From Verrucomicrobiia bacterium (lineage in GTDB: Bacteria > Verrucomicrobiota > Verrucomicrobiia > Opitutales > Cerasicoccaceae): a DNA stretch of 64,000 nt. Below are positions 26,555 to 34,967 of the stretch, one piece after another (the first letter of the stretch is position 1; every line of letters starts with the position of its first letter). The notes below the pieces were generated by a model that had not been told where the DNA came from, did no database searches, and saw only the letters and a list, made by a program, of their open reading frames with translations. The translations under genes and the position numbers were made by a program. The stretch spans positions 499,136 to 563,135 of the forward strand of contig JAUIHT010000002.1 in the NCBI GenBank assembly GCA_030432235.1. The letters are read 5' to 3'.

Positions 26555-28369
26555 ATGACGGCTCAGCTCCCCTCTATCCGCCGCAGTACTGATTGCATTC
26601 GCTTGTTGCTCATCATCACTTATTTGACCGTGCTCACGGGCTTATCGGCCCAATCAAGCGAGCCCCCACTCTCTCCTGCGACTCCGATAACGATTGGTAA
26701 TTTCCAGCCCTATCCAGATGCTGAAGCGGTAAAGATCACCCCCGCCAGCGGCGACCCGTACGGAGTCCTGCGCGTTGAGACTTTTGGTCCGCGTCCCCAG
26801 ATCGACAGCACATGGCAATTGCGCGCCACCCTGGAGGAAAGCTTCCAAAAGTCGGATGTGCTATTCCTCAGCTTCAAGGTTCGTTGCCTGGAGACAAAGG
26901 CCGAAAGCGGCACCGGACAGATCGGGCCATTGGTAGAGATGAAAAACGCCCCCTACACAAAGACGATCTGGGGACGTTTCCCGGTAGTCAAGGAGTGGAC
27001 AGAAATCCAGATACCCGGCCGTATCGGTCGTGATTATTCCAAAGGTGAAATCAATCTGAACCTGCGCGTGGGCTACGACTCGCAAATCATCGAAATCAAA
27101 GACCTGCAACTATGGAAGCTGCCAGCGAAAACGGACCTGGCCACTTTGCCGGTGACCACCCCGCCCCTCTACGAGGGACACGAGGAAAACGCTCCGTGGC
27201 GACAGGAAGCGCAGGAGCGTATAGAAAAGTACCGCAAGCAGGATATCACGGTCCGCGTCCTCGACAGCGCCGGAAACACAGTCCCTGGCGCCACCGTACG
27301 CCTGGAGCAAACGCGGCACGCTTTTGCCTTCGGAACCGCCGTTGCGCTGAAGCAATTGTTCGAGTACGACAAGCCCGCGGATACCGCCCTCTACCAAAGC
27401 ATCCTGCTCAAGAACTTCGACGCCTGCGGCACAGAGTACGATCTAAAATGGCCCAGTTGGGAGAAGACCCGCGAGCGAACCCTGCACGGGCTGGAATGGC
27501 TTCATCAAAACGGTTTCGAAGAAGTACGCGGACATGTCCTGCTATGGCCCAGCTTCCGTCTCACACCGGACTACTTAAGAGATGCTGAAGATGATCCGGA
27601 GCGACTACGACAACTGATCCTCGACCATATCAAAGATATTATCGTACCTACCGCCCCCTACGTCCGGACGTGGGACGTAATCAATGAACCACGCCTCCAC
27701 CACGAAATACTCGATTTGCTCGGCGGGGAATCCTTCATGACCGAAGTCTTTAAGGAGGCCCAGCGCTGGCTCCCTCAGGGACGATTTTTCCTCAACGAAG
27801 CGCTTGCGCTGTCGCCCGGCCCCCGGATGGACGCCTTGGAGCAGACTACCCGATTTCTCCTCGAGGAGGGGGCGCCGATTCACGGGCTTGGCATCCAGTG
27901 CCATTATAACGGCTGGGTCGTCACACCGCCCGCCCAGCTCATTGAGACACTCGATCGTCTGGAGCCGCTGGGCCTGGATATCGAAGTGACTGAGTTCGAC
28001 GTGGACAGCGCCGACGATGCGTTTCAGGCACGCTACCTGCGCGATTTCTATACCGCTGTCTTTAGTCACCCCAGCGTAACCGGAATCCAGATGTGGGGGT
28101 TCTGGGAGGGGCGACACTGGAAGCCCTCCGCTGCGCTCTGGAAGCGCGACTGGACGCCCAGGCCCGCCGCACTCACCTACCTGGACTTGGTCCGCGGGGA
28201 ATGGTGGACGCAAGCGTCGGGCCGGACCGCCGCGGACGGCACCTGGAGTAAACGCGGCTTCAAGGGTGAGTACCACATTACCGTGCTTATGGGGGAAACG
28301 GTCGTTGGCACCCGTACGGTCAAACTCGACGAAGCCCCTCTCTCACTTGATATTCATATACAAAGATAA
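26555..28369 (+). CDS. GH10 endo-1,4-beta-xylanase
   Basis: A 604-residue secreted enzyme predicted to cut the beta-1,4 bonds of xylan. From ATG 26555 it begins with a signal peptide (basic start, CIRLLLIITYLTVLTG, cleavage near LSAQSS). Residues about 40-190 form a beta-sandwich like a carbohydrate-binding domain, followed by a short beta region and the GH10 barrel from about 260. The acid/base is Glu378 in WDVINEPR and the nucleophile Glu480 in DIEVTEFDV; WGFWEGRHW closes the barrel. A frame open from 26429 is rejected since it has no signal peptide and spans the operator. The secreted-protein gene 18 bases downstream is probably co-transcribed. Confidence 0.92.
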   Translation: MTAQLPSIRRSTDCIRLLLIITYLTVLTGLSAQSSEPPLSPATPITIGNFQPYPDAEAVKITPASGDPYGVLRVETFGPRPQIDSTWQLRATLEESFQKSDVLFLSFKVRCLETKAESGTGQIGPLVEMKNAPYTKTIWGRFPVVKEWTEIQIPGRIGRDYSKGEINLNLRVGYDSQIIEIKDLQLWKLPAKTDLATLPVTTPPLYEGHEENAPWRQEAQERIEKYRKQDITVRVLDSAGNTVPGATVRLEQTRHAFAFGTAVALKQLFEYDKPADTALYQSILLKNFDACGTEYDLKWPSWEKTRERTLHGLEWLHQNGFEEVRGHVLLWPSFRLTPDYLRDAEDDPERLRQLILDHIKDIIVPTAPYVRTWDVINEPRLHHEILDLLGGESFMTEVFKEAQRWLPQGRFFLNEALALSPGPRMDALEQTTRFLLEEGAPIHGLGIQCHYNGWVVTPPAQLIETLDRLEPLGLDIEVTEFDVDSADDAFQARYLRDFYTAVFSHPSVTGIQMWGFWEGRHWKPSAALWKRDWTPRPAALTYLDLVRGEWWTQASGRTAADGTWSKRGFKGEYHITVLMGETVVGTRTVKLDEAPLSLDIHIQR

Positions 28370-28387
28370 TCGTTAGCCCAATAGACT

Positions 28388-29206
28388 ATGAACCACAAAC
28401 ACCCCCAATGGAATCGCGCGCTACGCATCGCGCTCGCACTTACTTGCACACTCGCTGCCTCCACCTTGCCCGCTCAGGAAGCTGAAACCGATTTTTCCGA
28501 TGGCGCGGGAGACCAGCGTCCCGACCAGTATCCCGGTGCACGCGGTGCCGGCTGGGCCGAAGGGTGGCAAATACCCAAATACGCAAAAAATATCGACTTG
28601 AATGTAGAACTCGATCCGGGCGATCCATCCCCGCATCTGGTCTTCACTATGCAAGTTCAGCCCCCGTCCCAAGATTACAACAACGCCTCGGTCATGCGTA
28701 AATACAGGGATGCCGACAGGCCCCACCAGATTCGCATGAAAATCCAGATGAATCACACCGAGGGCTTCAACGACTATTCGGATTTCGTGGGCGCATTCGG
28801 CGGAGAGAATCCCCGAACGAATTTCACCAGCACCTCCACCTGGGCGGTGCGGACGGTTGGCAAGACCCCCGACAAGTGGAAATGGGGCGCCTATCATGGC
28901 GAGGCTGACGGCGGTGATTTCTCCGGTCGCGCCATGCAGGAGATCGGTGGGAGAGGCAACGGCATGTTAATCGAACCAGGGAAGATCTACGAAATTACGA
29001 TCAAGAATTATCCGGAAAAAGGCAGCTACGACATCACCGTCTCGAACGGCAAGGACGAGGTCAGCTCCGCAGGCCTACGCTACCGCGCCCAAAAGGATGA
29101 CTGGGCCCCGGAAGAGTCCGGCATCGCATTCCAGGCCCAAACGAATGAGAGCGACGCCAGCGTCAGCTTCTCCATCTTCGAGGTAGAGATATCTCCCTTG
29201 AACTGA
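28388..29206 (+). CDS. Secreted beta-rich protein of unknown function, downstream of the xylanase
   Basis: A 272-residue exported protein: signal peptide with ALRIALALTCTLAAST, cleavage near LPAQEA. The rest looks like a single beta-sandwich (jelly roll) with many Asp, Asn and aromatic residues (for example GWAEGWQIPK, KWKWGAYHGE), similar in style to sugar-binding domains. No family was recognised. It follows the GH10 gene by 18 bases and precedes a terminator, so the two are likely one transcript under operator site 1. A sugar-binding or lytic helper role is a guess. Confidence 0.75.
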   Translation: MNHKHPQWNRALRIALALTCTLAASTLPAQEAETDFSDGAGDQRPDQYPGARGAGWAEGWQIPKYAKNIDLNVELDPGDPSPHLVFTMQVQPPSQDYNNASVMRKYRDADRPHQIRMKIQMNHTEGFNDYSDFVGAFGGENPRTNFTSTSTWAVRTVGKTPDKWKWGAYHGEADGGDFSGRAMQEIGGRGNGMLIEPGKIYEITIKNYPEKGSYDITVSNGKDEVSSAGLRYRAQKDDWAPEESGIAFQAQTNESDASVSFSIFEVEISPLN

Positions 29207-29261
29207 CCTTGATCGAGTAGTCGCCAGCTTCCCTATTACATCGCTGACAAGTTCGCCAGCT

Positions 29262-29300
29262 CTGCAGGCTAAAAACGGCCTGCAGTCTGGCGGTTTTTTT
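29262..29300 (+). terminator. Intrinsic terminator after the GH10 operon
   Basis: CTGCAGGC (29262-29269) pairs with GCCTGCAG (29278-29285), and a run of seven T residues ends at 29300. It lies 56 bases after the secreted-protein gene. The rest of the 432-base gap to 29638 shows no convincing gene; a 79-codon frame at 29347-29586 has no family features. Confidence 0.6.
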
Positions 29301-29638
29301 GCGCCCACAATTCGTCGCTAATGCGGATAAAGGCTAGTCGCACTCCATGCTCAAGGTCTCCCCAGTGATGTCCATGAGCCGGACTTCGCACAGGCAATCG
29401 ATAGCGAGGCAGGACAAGGATAATCTTTCTACAGTCTCTACCGTGGGTTCTCTTTGCCTAGTCCCTGCCCTGCCAGGGAGTCCACCTGGCACTATCGGAG
29501 TCTTACTCTCTCTCCCCTATCTTGTAGCGACGAGTGCCTCGCGTCCGTGTCTCATGGAAATAAGCACCGCTATCCGCTCCTGCTAAAGCAAGGCGGATCT
29601 CGTCTCTAAAAGAATTCCCCGGAACGGGAGAAGTGAAA

Positions 29639-30511
29639 CTAGCTGCGCTTGAATCGGCGACTGACCGCGACAAAGCCTAATACTGCCAGCGACATGAATA
29701 CCGCAACCGAACCAGGCTCGGGAACCGCGCTGACGCTCAGGTTGTCAATGCCAAGCCCCTGGCCATTACCGCTGACTCCGGAAAAGTCATCAGACCAGCG
29801 AATCCAAAAAGTATCGCTTTGGGCAATCGAAAGCCCGGAAATAGTCACGGATATATCGGTGAAGTTATCGGCGCCTGGGCCGCCTGCTTGACCAGCCGTC
29901 TTCGCCACATAACCAGAGCCGTTATAAATCGTGTTACTATTGCCGTTCAGACCGGCGCCTGTTCCAGAGTCAAACAGTGAGGCGAAATCACCGTCGTTAT
30001 AATCGGTCCAACTGCCGTCGGTCAAGCTGGTCGCATCCTCCGAGAAGGTAAACTGAAGCGTATTGTTAACGGTTGCGGTGTTCCAATTCCACTGCTCACC
30101 CGTGTAGCTAATGGTCAGCGATGTGATTACCGCGCCCGTGTTGTTGATAAACTGCGCACCGAAAACCGCGCTGTAAGTGCTGTTACTCAGCGAACCGAGG
30201 GCGGCTTCGGTGCCATTCGGGCGAAAGGCGAACAGCGATGTCGCGGTCGCACCGGTGCCAGGCCACTGATTATTCGCATTGGATGCGCGGTATAGCGTGT
30301 CAGGAGCATTCACCGTGTAGCCATACCATCCCTGGATCGTGCTGTTGTCTGTCCACGTGTAGAGGCCCGCTGAGCTTACATTGGGGATACTGTTAAAATC
30401 CTGGGTATAGCCATCAGTCGTGAGGGAGACCTGAGCGTGGACTAAAGAAGTAAAGGCGAAGGCTGCAACAGCGGCCCGAATAGAGATTAAGGGGAGCTTT
30501 GTCATAATCAT
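29639..30511 (-). CDS. PEP-CTERM secreted protein, paralog 1
   Basis: A 290-residue exported protein: signal peptide (KLPLISIRAAVAAFAFTS, cleaved near VHAQ), a beta-rich domain, and the sorting end VPEPGSVAVFMSLAV followed by RRFKRS. Very close to the 34089-34928 protein, with the same strings FGAQF, SYTGEQW, KTAGQAGGPGA and FWIRWSDDFSG. A third, more distant copy is at 38599-39339. The open frame extends upstream to 30895, but the extra part overlaps the regulator gene and operator; the start is at 30511 or 30505. The likely fate is the outer surface. It shares operator site 2 with the divergent LacI gene. Confidence 0.85.
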   Translation of the reverse strand: MIMTKLPLISIRAAVAAFAFTSLVHAQVSLTTDGYTQDFNSIPNVSSAGLYTWTDNSTIQGWYGYTVNAPDTLYRASNANNQWPGTGATATSLFAFRPNGTEAALGSLSNSTYSAVFGAQFINNTGAVITSLTISYTGEQWNWNTATVNNTLQFTFSEDATSLTDGSWTDYNDGDFASLFDSGTGAGLNGNSNTIYNGSGYVAKTAGQAGGPGADNFTDISVTISGLSIAQSDTFWIRWSDDFSGVSGNGQGLGIDNLSVSAVPEPGSVAVFMSLAVLGFVAVSRRFKRS

Positions 30512-30587
30512 ATTAGGGGTTTGGGTTAATGGTGAACTAAACAATCTAACATACTGGCTAATCGCGCCATAGGCACAAATCCGCTTT

Positions 30588-30605
30588 TGTTTATACATAT
30601 AGACA
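30588..30605. promoter_or_regulatory. Xylan-locus operator, site 2 (between PEP-CTERM and LacI genes)
   Basis: TGTTTATACATATAGACA, an almost perfect inverted repeat (one mismatch between the 8-base arms). It lies 77 bases before the PEP-CTERM start and 141 bases before the divergent LacI-type gene, so autoregulation of that gene is possible. Confidence 0.7.
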
Positions 30606-30745
30606 GGCTTGCGATCCTGGCACCGAGCCTCATCATGGAATCGACTTTCTGAAAGTTTTCTGAACCCGGAAAACCTCTGCCTCGAAAGCGACAAAGAAAA
30701 TACCTGGCAGCGACAAAGCTTTCCAAAACCATATTTTTCAACCAG

Positions 30746-31771
30746 ATGGCTACCCCGCGCCCTACCCAGAAGAAAATCGCCGAAGCCACCGGTCTGACCC
30801 AAGCAACGGTTTCTATGGCTCTGGCCAAGAGCCCCAGGATTCCTGCAGAGACACAGCAAAAAGTCTTTGAGGCTGCGGAAAAGCTGGGCTACCACCCCGA
30901 TCCCCTCCTATCAGCCTTGTCCGCCTACCGGAAGCAGCTAGTGCCGGCCCAGTACCAGGCAACCCTGACATGGCTAGTCAACGGCAGTGACGATTCAGAG
31001 TGGAAGAAGTCAAAAACATTCAAGCTGTACTTCTCTGGGGCGGTGAAACGGGCCAAAGAACTGGGTTACCGCCTCGAAACCCACCATCTTCTCAGCGAGG
31101 GTATGACCCCGCGCAGGCTGGCCAGCATGCTGCAGACTCGGAATATCCCGGGGATGCTGCTGGCCCCACAGCCGAATCCGGACACGCGCATCGAGTTCGA
31201 CTTCGCACGGTTTTCCGCCGTCACCTTCGGCTACACCCTGACAGAGCCCACGCTGCACCGGGTCACGCTGCACCAGTTCCGTTCCATGACCAAAGTCATG
31301 GATAAGCTGCGGCGTTTGGGTTACAAACGCCCTGGCCTGGCACTTTCCAATGAAAGCGATCATCGGGCCGACTATAATTGGTCCGCTGCTTTTTGGAGCG
31401 CTCAGCGCCTTTTGCCCTCCCGTGATCGCATACCGTTGCTTCTACCCAAACCCTTAACCCAGGAGGGTTTTAACCGCTGGCGCCAAAAGTATCGTCCCGA
31501 TGTCGTTGTTACGATTTGGCCAAGAGTTCACGATTGGCTTATTGAGGCAGGGGAAAAGATTCCGGAAACAACGGGCCTGGCTCTTCTCTCAGTTCCAGAC
31601 GAAGGCAAAATCTTTTCCGGCATCTGGGAGAATCCTGAGCTCATCGGCGCACGCGCTTTAGAGTTCCTGGTGGACATGATTCATCGGCGTGAATGCGGGG
31701 TGCCGACAGTGCCGCTGACTCAATTGGTAGAGGGCACCTGGGTCGATGGCACGACCCTTCGCAAGCTTTAG
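30746..31771 (+). CDS. LacI-family transcriptional regulator, paralog 1
   Basis: A 341-residue protein: N-terminal helix-turn-helix (residues 7-27, KKIAEATGLTQATVSMALAK) and hinge helix (PDPLLSALSAYRKQ), then a periplasmic-binding-like sugar sensor to the end. The ligand half is atypical in lacking the usual ISVVG-type strands of LacI. Close paralog of the protein at 44176-45225, with identical recognition-helix residues QATVSMALA, so both could bind the same operator. It lies among seven TGTCTATA-type repeats and is the best candidate to bind them. LacI proteins mostly repress until a sugar is bound. No ligand can be assigned; xylose or xylo-oligomer is plausible from the neighbours. Confidence 0.9.
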   Translation: MATPRPTQKKIAEATGLTQATVSMALAKSPRIPAETQQKVFEAAEKLGYHPDPLLSALSAYRKQLVPAQYQATLTWLVNGSDDSEWKKSKTFKLYFSGAVKRAKELGYRLETHHLLSEGMTPRRLASMLQTRNIPGMLLAPQPNPDTRIEFDFARFSAVTFGYTLTEPTLHRVTLHQFRSMTKVMDKLRRLGYKRPGLALSNESDHRADYNWSAAFWSAQRLLPSRDRIPLLLPKPLTQEGFNRWRQKYRPDVVVTIWPRVHDWLIEAGEKIPETTGLALLSVPDEGKIFSGIWENPELIGARALEFLVDMIHRRECGVPTVPLTQLVEGTWVDGTTLRKL

Positions 31772-31819
31772 CAATACTCCCAGCCTACGGACTGGCGGAA
31801 CTTGTCGACTAAAGCGCCA

Positions 31820-32998
31820 TCATGCCCGAGTGGTCAATTCGCTCACATCCAGCACATACATCTTTCGTTTGCCCTCGTGGACCGAATCGAAGCAGACCTG
31901 TGTCCCGTCGCGATTCCAACGCGGATGAAGGTCGCAACGGATTTGCCACTCCATCGGCGGCGAATGGAAACGCCCCAACAGATGCAGGGCACCCGTGTGC
32001 ATATGGTAAAGCAGCAGGCTCCGCCGATCCGCCTCATCCGGATAGGTATCCGTTAACATCCACTCTCCATTGGGCGAGAAAGAGCAATGCCCATCGCAGT
32101 TGAAGACGGACTCTCCAACCACCTCAATCTCGCTGGTTTTATCGCCAAACAGGAAATAGCGCGCTCCCACATCATTGCGATTTGCCCAAGCCAGGATGGC
32201 TGAATCACCTCGCCAGTCATAATGCGAAACCATGCCATGATCGGACAGGCAACGCAAATCGCTGCCATCCAAATTCATCGTCATGAGCCGGGTCTTGCCC
32301 ACTTCTTCATCAGGCGTTTTATAGCGGTGTAAAAAGGCAAAGCGCTTCGGGTTCGCACCGAACTGAACGTGGTTGAAACGATGCGTTTTTCCGTCGAATT
32401 CAGTCCGACGCTGAAAGTCCGCCGCTTCCGCGATACTCAGAATAAGCTCTGATCGCCCCGTGTTGACATCCACGGAGTACAACCCGTCGTTTTCAGGCTC
32501 ATCCGCCAGCTGCCATGGGTCCGGCACACCGTCATAGCCATAACCAGGCCGTTGGTGATGAAGGCGGGAGAAGTTCAGGGAGACCGCATGCGTGCCGGTA
32601 CGGTTCAGCGCATAGACTGGACGCTTAATCATGCGTTCCAAGCCCGTAGTGACGTTAAGAACGCGGGCGCAAAACGCACCTTCAGACACATCATTGAAGA
32701 TAATATCCGAACTGCTCCCAAGCCATTGTAGCATGCATCCCTGTTGCCAGTTCCAGGCCTCCGTTTCAGCAAGCGGACGCCATTCGTAGCCCTGTTGCGT
32801 ATCGATCACCCCAATGATGGCCTTATCACCCGCCCTGGGTGGGCGATCCATAAACGAGGCCCGCAAGCCAAGAATCCAGCGCCCGGAAGCGTCCCAGCAG
32901 GATTTGTCGTAGTAGCCAAAGAAGTGATGCCCGGGACCGCTGGTTACCGCTTGCGCTTCTTCTGTAAATGAAAGGGGAACTGGTAAAGATAATGACAT
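31820..32998 (-). CDS. Six-bladed beta-propeller protein (TolB / oligogalacturonate lyase-like fold)
   Basis: A 392-residue protein without a signal peptide, made of repeated beta-propeller blades with WD/TolB-like ends (CWDASGRWILGLR, FSPNGEWMLTDTY, HPRWNRDGTQVCFDS). Several His, Asp and Tyr residues sit in blade loops (GHHFFGYYDK, CDGHCSFSP), as in the metal-binding pocket of oligogalacturonate lyases, but the catalytic set cannot be confirmed. Probably cytoplasmic, acting on an imported oligosaccharide. The open frame reaches 33154 but the longer form spans operator site 3 and has no supporting features, so ATG 32998 is preferred. Convergent with the LacI gene (48-base gap). Confidence 0.75.
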   Translation of the reverse strand: MSLSLPVPLSFTEEAQAVTSGPGHHFFGYYDKSCWDASGRWILGLRASFMDRPPRAGDKAIIGVIDTQQGYEWRPLAETEAWNWQQGCMLQWLGSSSDIIFNDVSEGAFCARVLNVTTGLERMIKRPVYALNRTGTHAVSLNFSRLHHQRPGYGYDGVPDPWQLADEPENDGLYSVDVNTGRSELILSIAEAADFQRRTEFDGKTHRFNHVQFGANPKRFAFLHRYKTPDEEVGKTRLMTMNLDGSDLRCLSDHGMVSHYDWRGDSAILAWANRNDVGARYFLFGDKTSEIEVVGESVFNCDGHCSFSPNGEWMLTDTYPDEADRRSLLLYHMHTGALHLLGRFHSPPMEWQIRCDLHPRWNRDGTQVCFDSVHEGKRKMYVLDVSELTTRA

Positions 32999-33048
32999 GA
33001 TCTGCCCGCATGCTACCCTTACCCGTGCGCTCGAAGATAGCTCCCTGA

Positions 33049-33066
33049 TGTCTATACATATAAGCG
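33049..33066. promoter_or_regulatory. Xylan-locus operator, site 3 (before the propeller gene)
   Basis: TGTCTATACATATAAGCG has a perfect left arm and a partly decayed right arm. It lies 51 bases upstream of the propeller gene start on the minus strand. Confidence 0.6.
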
Positions 33067-33190
33067 CACAGGCATGCGAACAGCCCTCCAGTACCTGACA
33101 GTTAACCCGGAGCCGGAACGCGCAAAATACATTGCCCCCCCTTGAATCAGCCACCTCCTCGGGTGTCCGCAGGGAAGCTGAGCCAGCGTC

Positions 33191-33208
33191 TGTCTATTTG
33201 TATAGACA
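33191..33208. promoter_or_regulatory. Xylan-locus operator, site 4 (before the pseudopilin gene)
   Basis: TGTCTATTTGTATAGACA, with both outer arms intact and one changed inner base, is among the best copies. It ends 25 bases before the first pseudopilin ATG (43 before the second), a position where binding would block transcription or its start. Confidence 0.7.
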
Positions 33209-33233
33209 CCAATCATGCAGAAGATTATGAATT

Positions 33234-33956
33234 TTGAGCTATAATGTAATAATGCTTTTAAATCATACCCCATGTAAAGGCGGGCAGCCCCGCGGATTTA
33301 CGATAGTCGAGTTACTCACCGCAATCGCCATTATCGCGGTACTCGTAGCGATACTAATCCCGGTAACGAATTCCGTGATAACGAATGCCGGCGTATCGAA
33401 GAATCTTGCGAACCTGAGAAATCTTCAGGCTGCAAACATGCTCTATGCGACGAATAACGATGGCCTGTATGTCCCCGTAGGCACATTCGATGGAACAGGA
33501 GCGTATAAAAACCATTGGCATCGTAACCCTGATTTTGCCCCCATATACCTCGAAGTGTCCGACGTCTATGCATGGCCTGAGGAATTGTTGTCTCCCAAAG
33601 CCGCCCTGCGGGACATCCATGGTAATCTGATGATAGAGCGCTCCTATGGCTACAACTACACCGGGCTGGGCAGCTACGGAGTCCCTGACACCTCGCGAAA
33701 CGCTACCCTGAACCAAGTCTTTCAACCTGCCCAAACCCTGGCGTTTGCGGACGCCCTTGACTGGCAGATACAAATCAACGGCGCCGATAAGTACAAGGGC
33801 GTCGAAGAGGTGGGGAATCCCAATAACAATTCCGCGATAGCCTACCGTTATAACGATAAGGCCGGTGTCGTTTATTTTGATGGCCACACCGAGCTGTTGA
33901 GCCGGGACGACGTCATTGGCAACGTGGAGCTCTGGACGATTCGAGAAGTTCAATAG
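33234..33956 (+). CDS. Pseudopilin (prepilin-type leader) secreted protein
   Basis: A 240-residue protein (222 if the ATG at 33252 is used). It has a type IV prepilin leader: a basic start, the cleavage site RG before FTIVELLTAIAIIAVLVAIL with the conserved Glu at +5, then a long hydrophobic helix. The mature part holds Tyr/Asn-rich beta segments and a C-terminal GVVYFDGHTELLS, as in the DUF1559-like pseudopilins that are amplified in Planctomycetes, Lentisphaerae and Verrucomicrobia. These are processed by a prepilin peptidase and may form short fibres or type II-like export parts. Its role here is unknown. Operator site 4 directly upstream ties it to the xylan genes. Confidence 0.85.
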   Translation: MSYNVIMLLNHTPCKGGQPRGFTIVELLTAIAIIAVLVAILIPVTNSVITNAGVSKNLANLRNLQAANMLYATNNDGLYVPVGTFDGTGAYKNHWHRNPDFAPIYLEVSDVYAWPEELLSPKAALRDIHGNLMIERSYGYNYTGLGSYGVPDTSRNATLNQVFQPAQTLAFADALDWQIQINGADKYKGVEEVGNPNNNSAIAYRYNDKAGVVYFDGHTELLSRDDVIGNVELWTIREVQ

Positions 33957-33993
33957 TTCAATATTCGGCATGCCACGGGTGTCCATGCTGATT

Positions 33994-34011
33994 ATTCTAT
34001 ATGTATAGACA
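33994..34011. promoter_or_regulatory. Xylan-locus operator, site 5 (before PEP-CTERM paralog 2)
   Basis: ATTCTATATGTATAGACA has a perfect right arm and most of the left arm. It lies 78 bases before the 34089 start, as site 2 does before paralog 1. Confidence 0.65.
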
Positions 34012-34088
34012 AGGGGTCGCCTTGTTCCTGGTTGGGGTAGGCAGTAGGGTTTTCCGACATTAAGAAAACAAACCCAAAAACTACTCCA

Positions 34089-34928
34089 ATGAAAAATCGA
34101 TACATCACCTTATTCATCGTTCTTGCCTCCCTCGGCTCGTTGCATGCGCAGATTTCACTAACCGGAAGCGGCTACAACGAAGATTTTGAAAGCGTTGACC
34201 GGAGCGTGGGCCTGCACCCCTGGACGGATGACAGCACCCTCTTTGGTTGGTATGCTGAAACCGGTTTCCCTAGCGATTCACAATACCGTGCCTCGAACGC
34301 GAATAATCAGACCCCGGAAAGCGGCGCAACGCCGACAGCCCTGTTTCTCTTTCGTTCAGGCAGCACTGACGGCGCCTTGGGCTCACTCTCGAACAGCACC
34401 TACCAGGCCACGTTCGGCGCACAGTTTACAAATGCCACTGGCTCGACGATTACCGACCTGTCCATCAGCTACACCGGCGAACAATGGGGTTGGGGCTCAA
34501 GCAGTGACTTTAACACGCTGGACTTCGCCTACTCGACAGATGCCACCAGTCTATCCAACGGCTCCTGGTCGGACGCATCCTCGCTCAGTTTCACCGCCCT
34601 ATACTCGGGAGGCACCGGAGCCGGCCTCAATGGTAACTCAGACACTATCTACAGTGGCGGCAGTTATGTGGAAAAGACCGCCGGGCAGGCCGGAGGACCT
34701 GGCGCACCTAATTTTAGCGCTATCTCAGCCAACATCTCCGGCTTGAACATCGCCAATGGTGAGACCTTCTGGATTCGCTGGTCGGACGACTTCAGCGGCA
34801 CCGGCAATGGACAGGGCCTGGCCATCGACAACCTCTCCGTCAATGCAATCCCAGAGCCCTCCACGATAACCTTTTGCCTAACCGTGATCATCGGCACACT
34901 CCTGTGGCGCATCCGCAGACGCGGATAG
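34089..34928 (+). CDS. PEP-CTERM secreted protein, paralog 2
   Basis: A 279-residue exported protein with a signal peptide (RYITLFIVLASLGSLHAQ) and the sorting end IPEPSTITFCLTVIIGTLLW followed by RIRRRG. The mature domain is almost certainly a recent duplicate of the 29639-30511 gene: shared runs include YRASNANNQ, LGSLSNSTY, SYTGEQW, AGLNGNS and KTAGQAGGPGA. Probably a beta-sandwich at the cell surface. The dehydrogenase gene follows 39 bases downstream and may be read from the same promoter under site 5. Confidence 0.87.
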   Translation: MKNRYITLFIVLASLGSLHAQISLTGSGYNEDFESVDRSVGLHPWTDDSTLFGWYAETGFPSDSQYRASNANNQTPESGATPTALFLFRSGSTDGALGSLSNSTYQATFGAQFTNATGSTITDLSISYTGEQWGWGSSSDFNTLDFAYSTDATSLSNGSWSDASSLSFTALYSGGTGAGLNGNSDTIYSGGSYVEKTAGQAGGPGAPNFSAISANISGLNIANGETFWIRWSDDFSGTGNGQGLAIDNLSVNAIPEPSTITFCLTVIIGTLLWRIRRRG

Positions 34929-34967
34929 ACCAAAACGTATTTCGCACAGCAGTTCGACTTAGGACAC

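Noticed and set aside
29347-29586. 79-codon frame after the GH10 operon terminator
   Set aside because: Ser/Pro-rich product without recognisable structure; no start signal.
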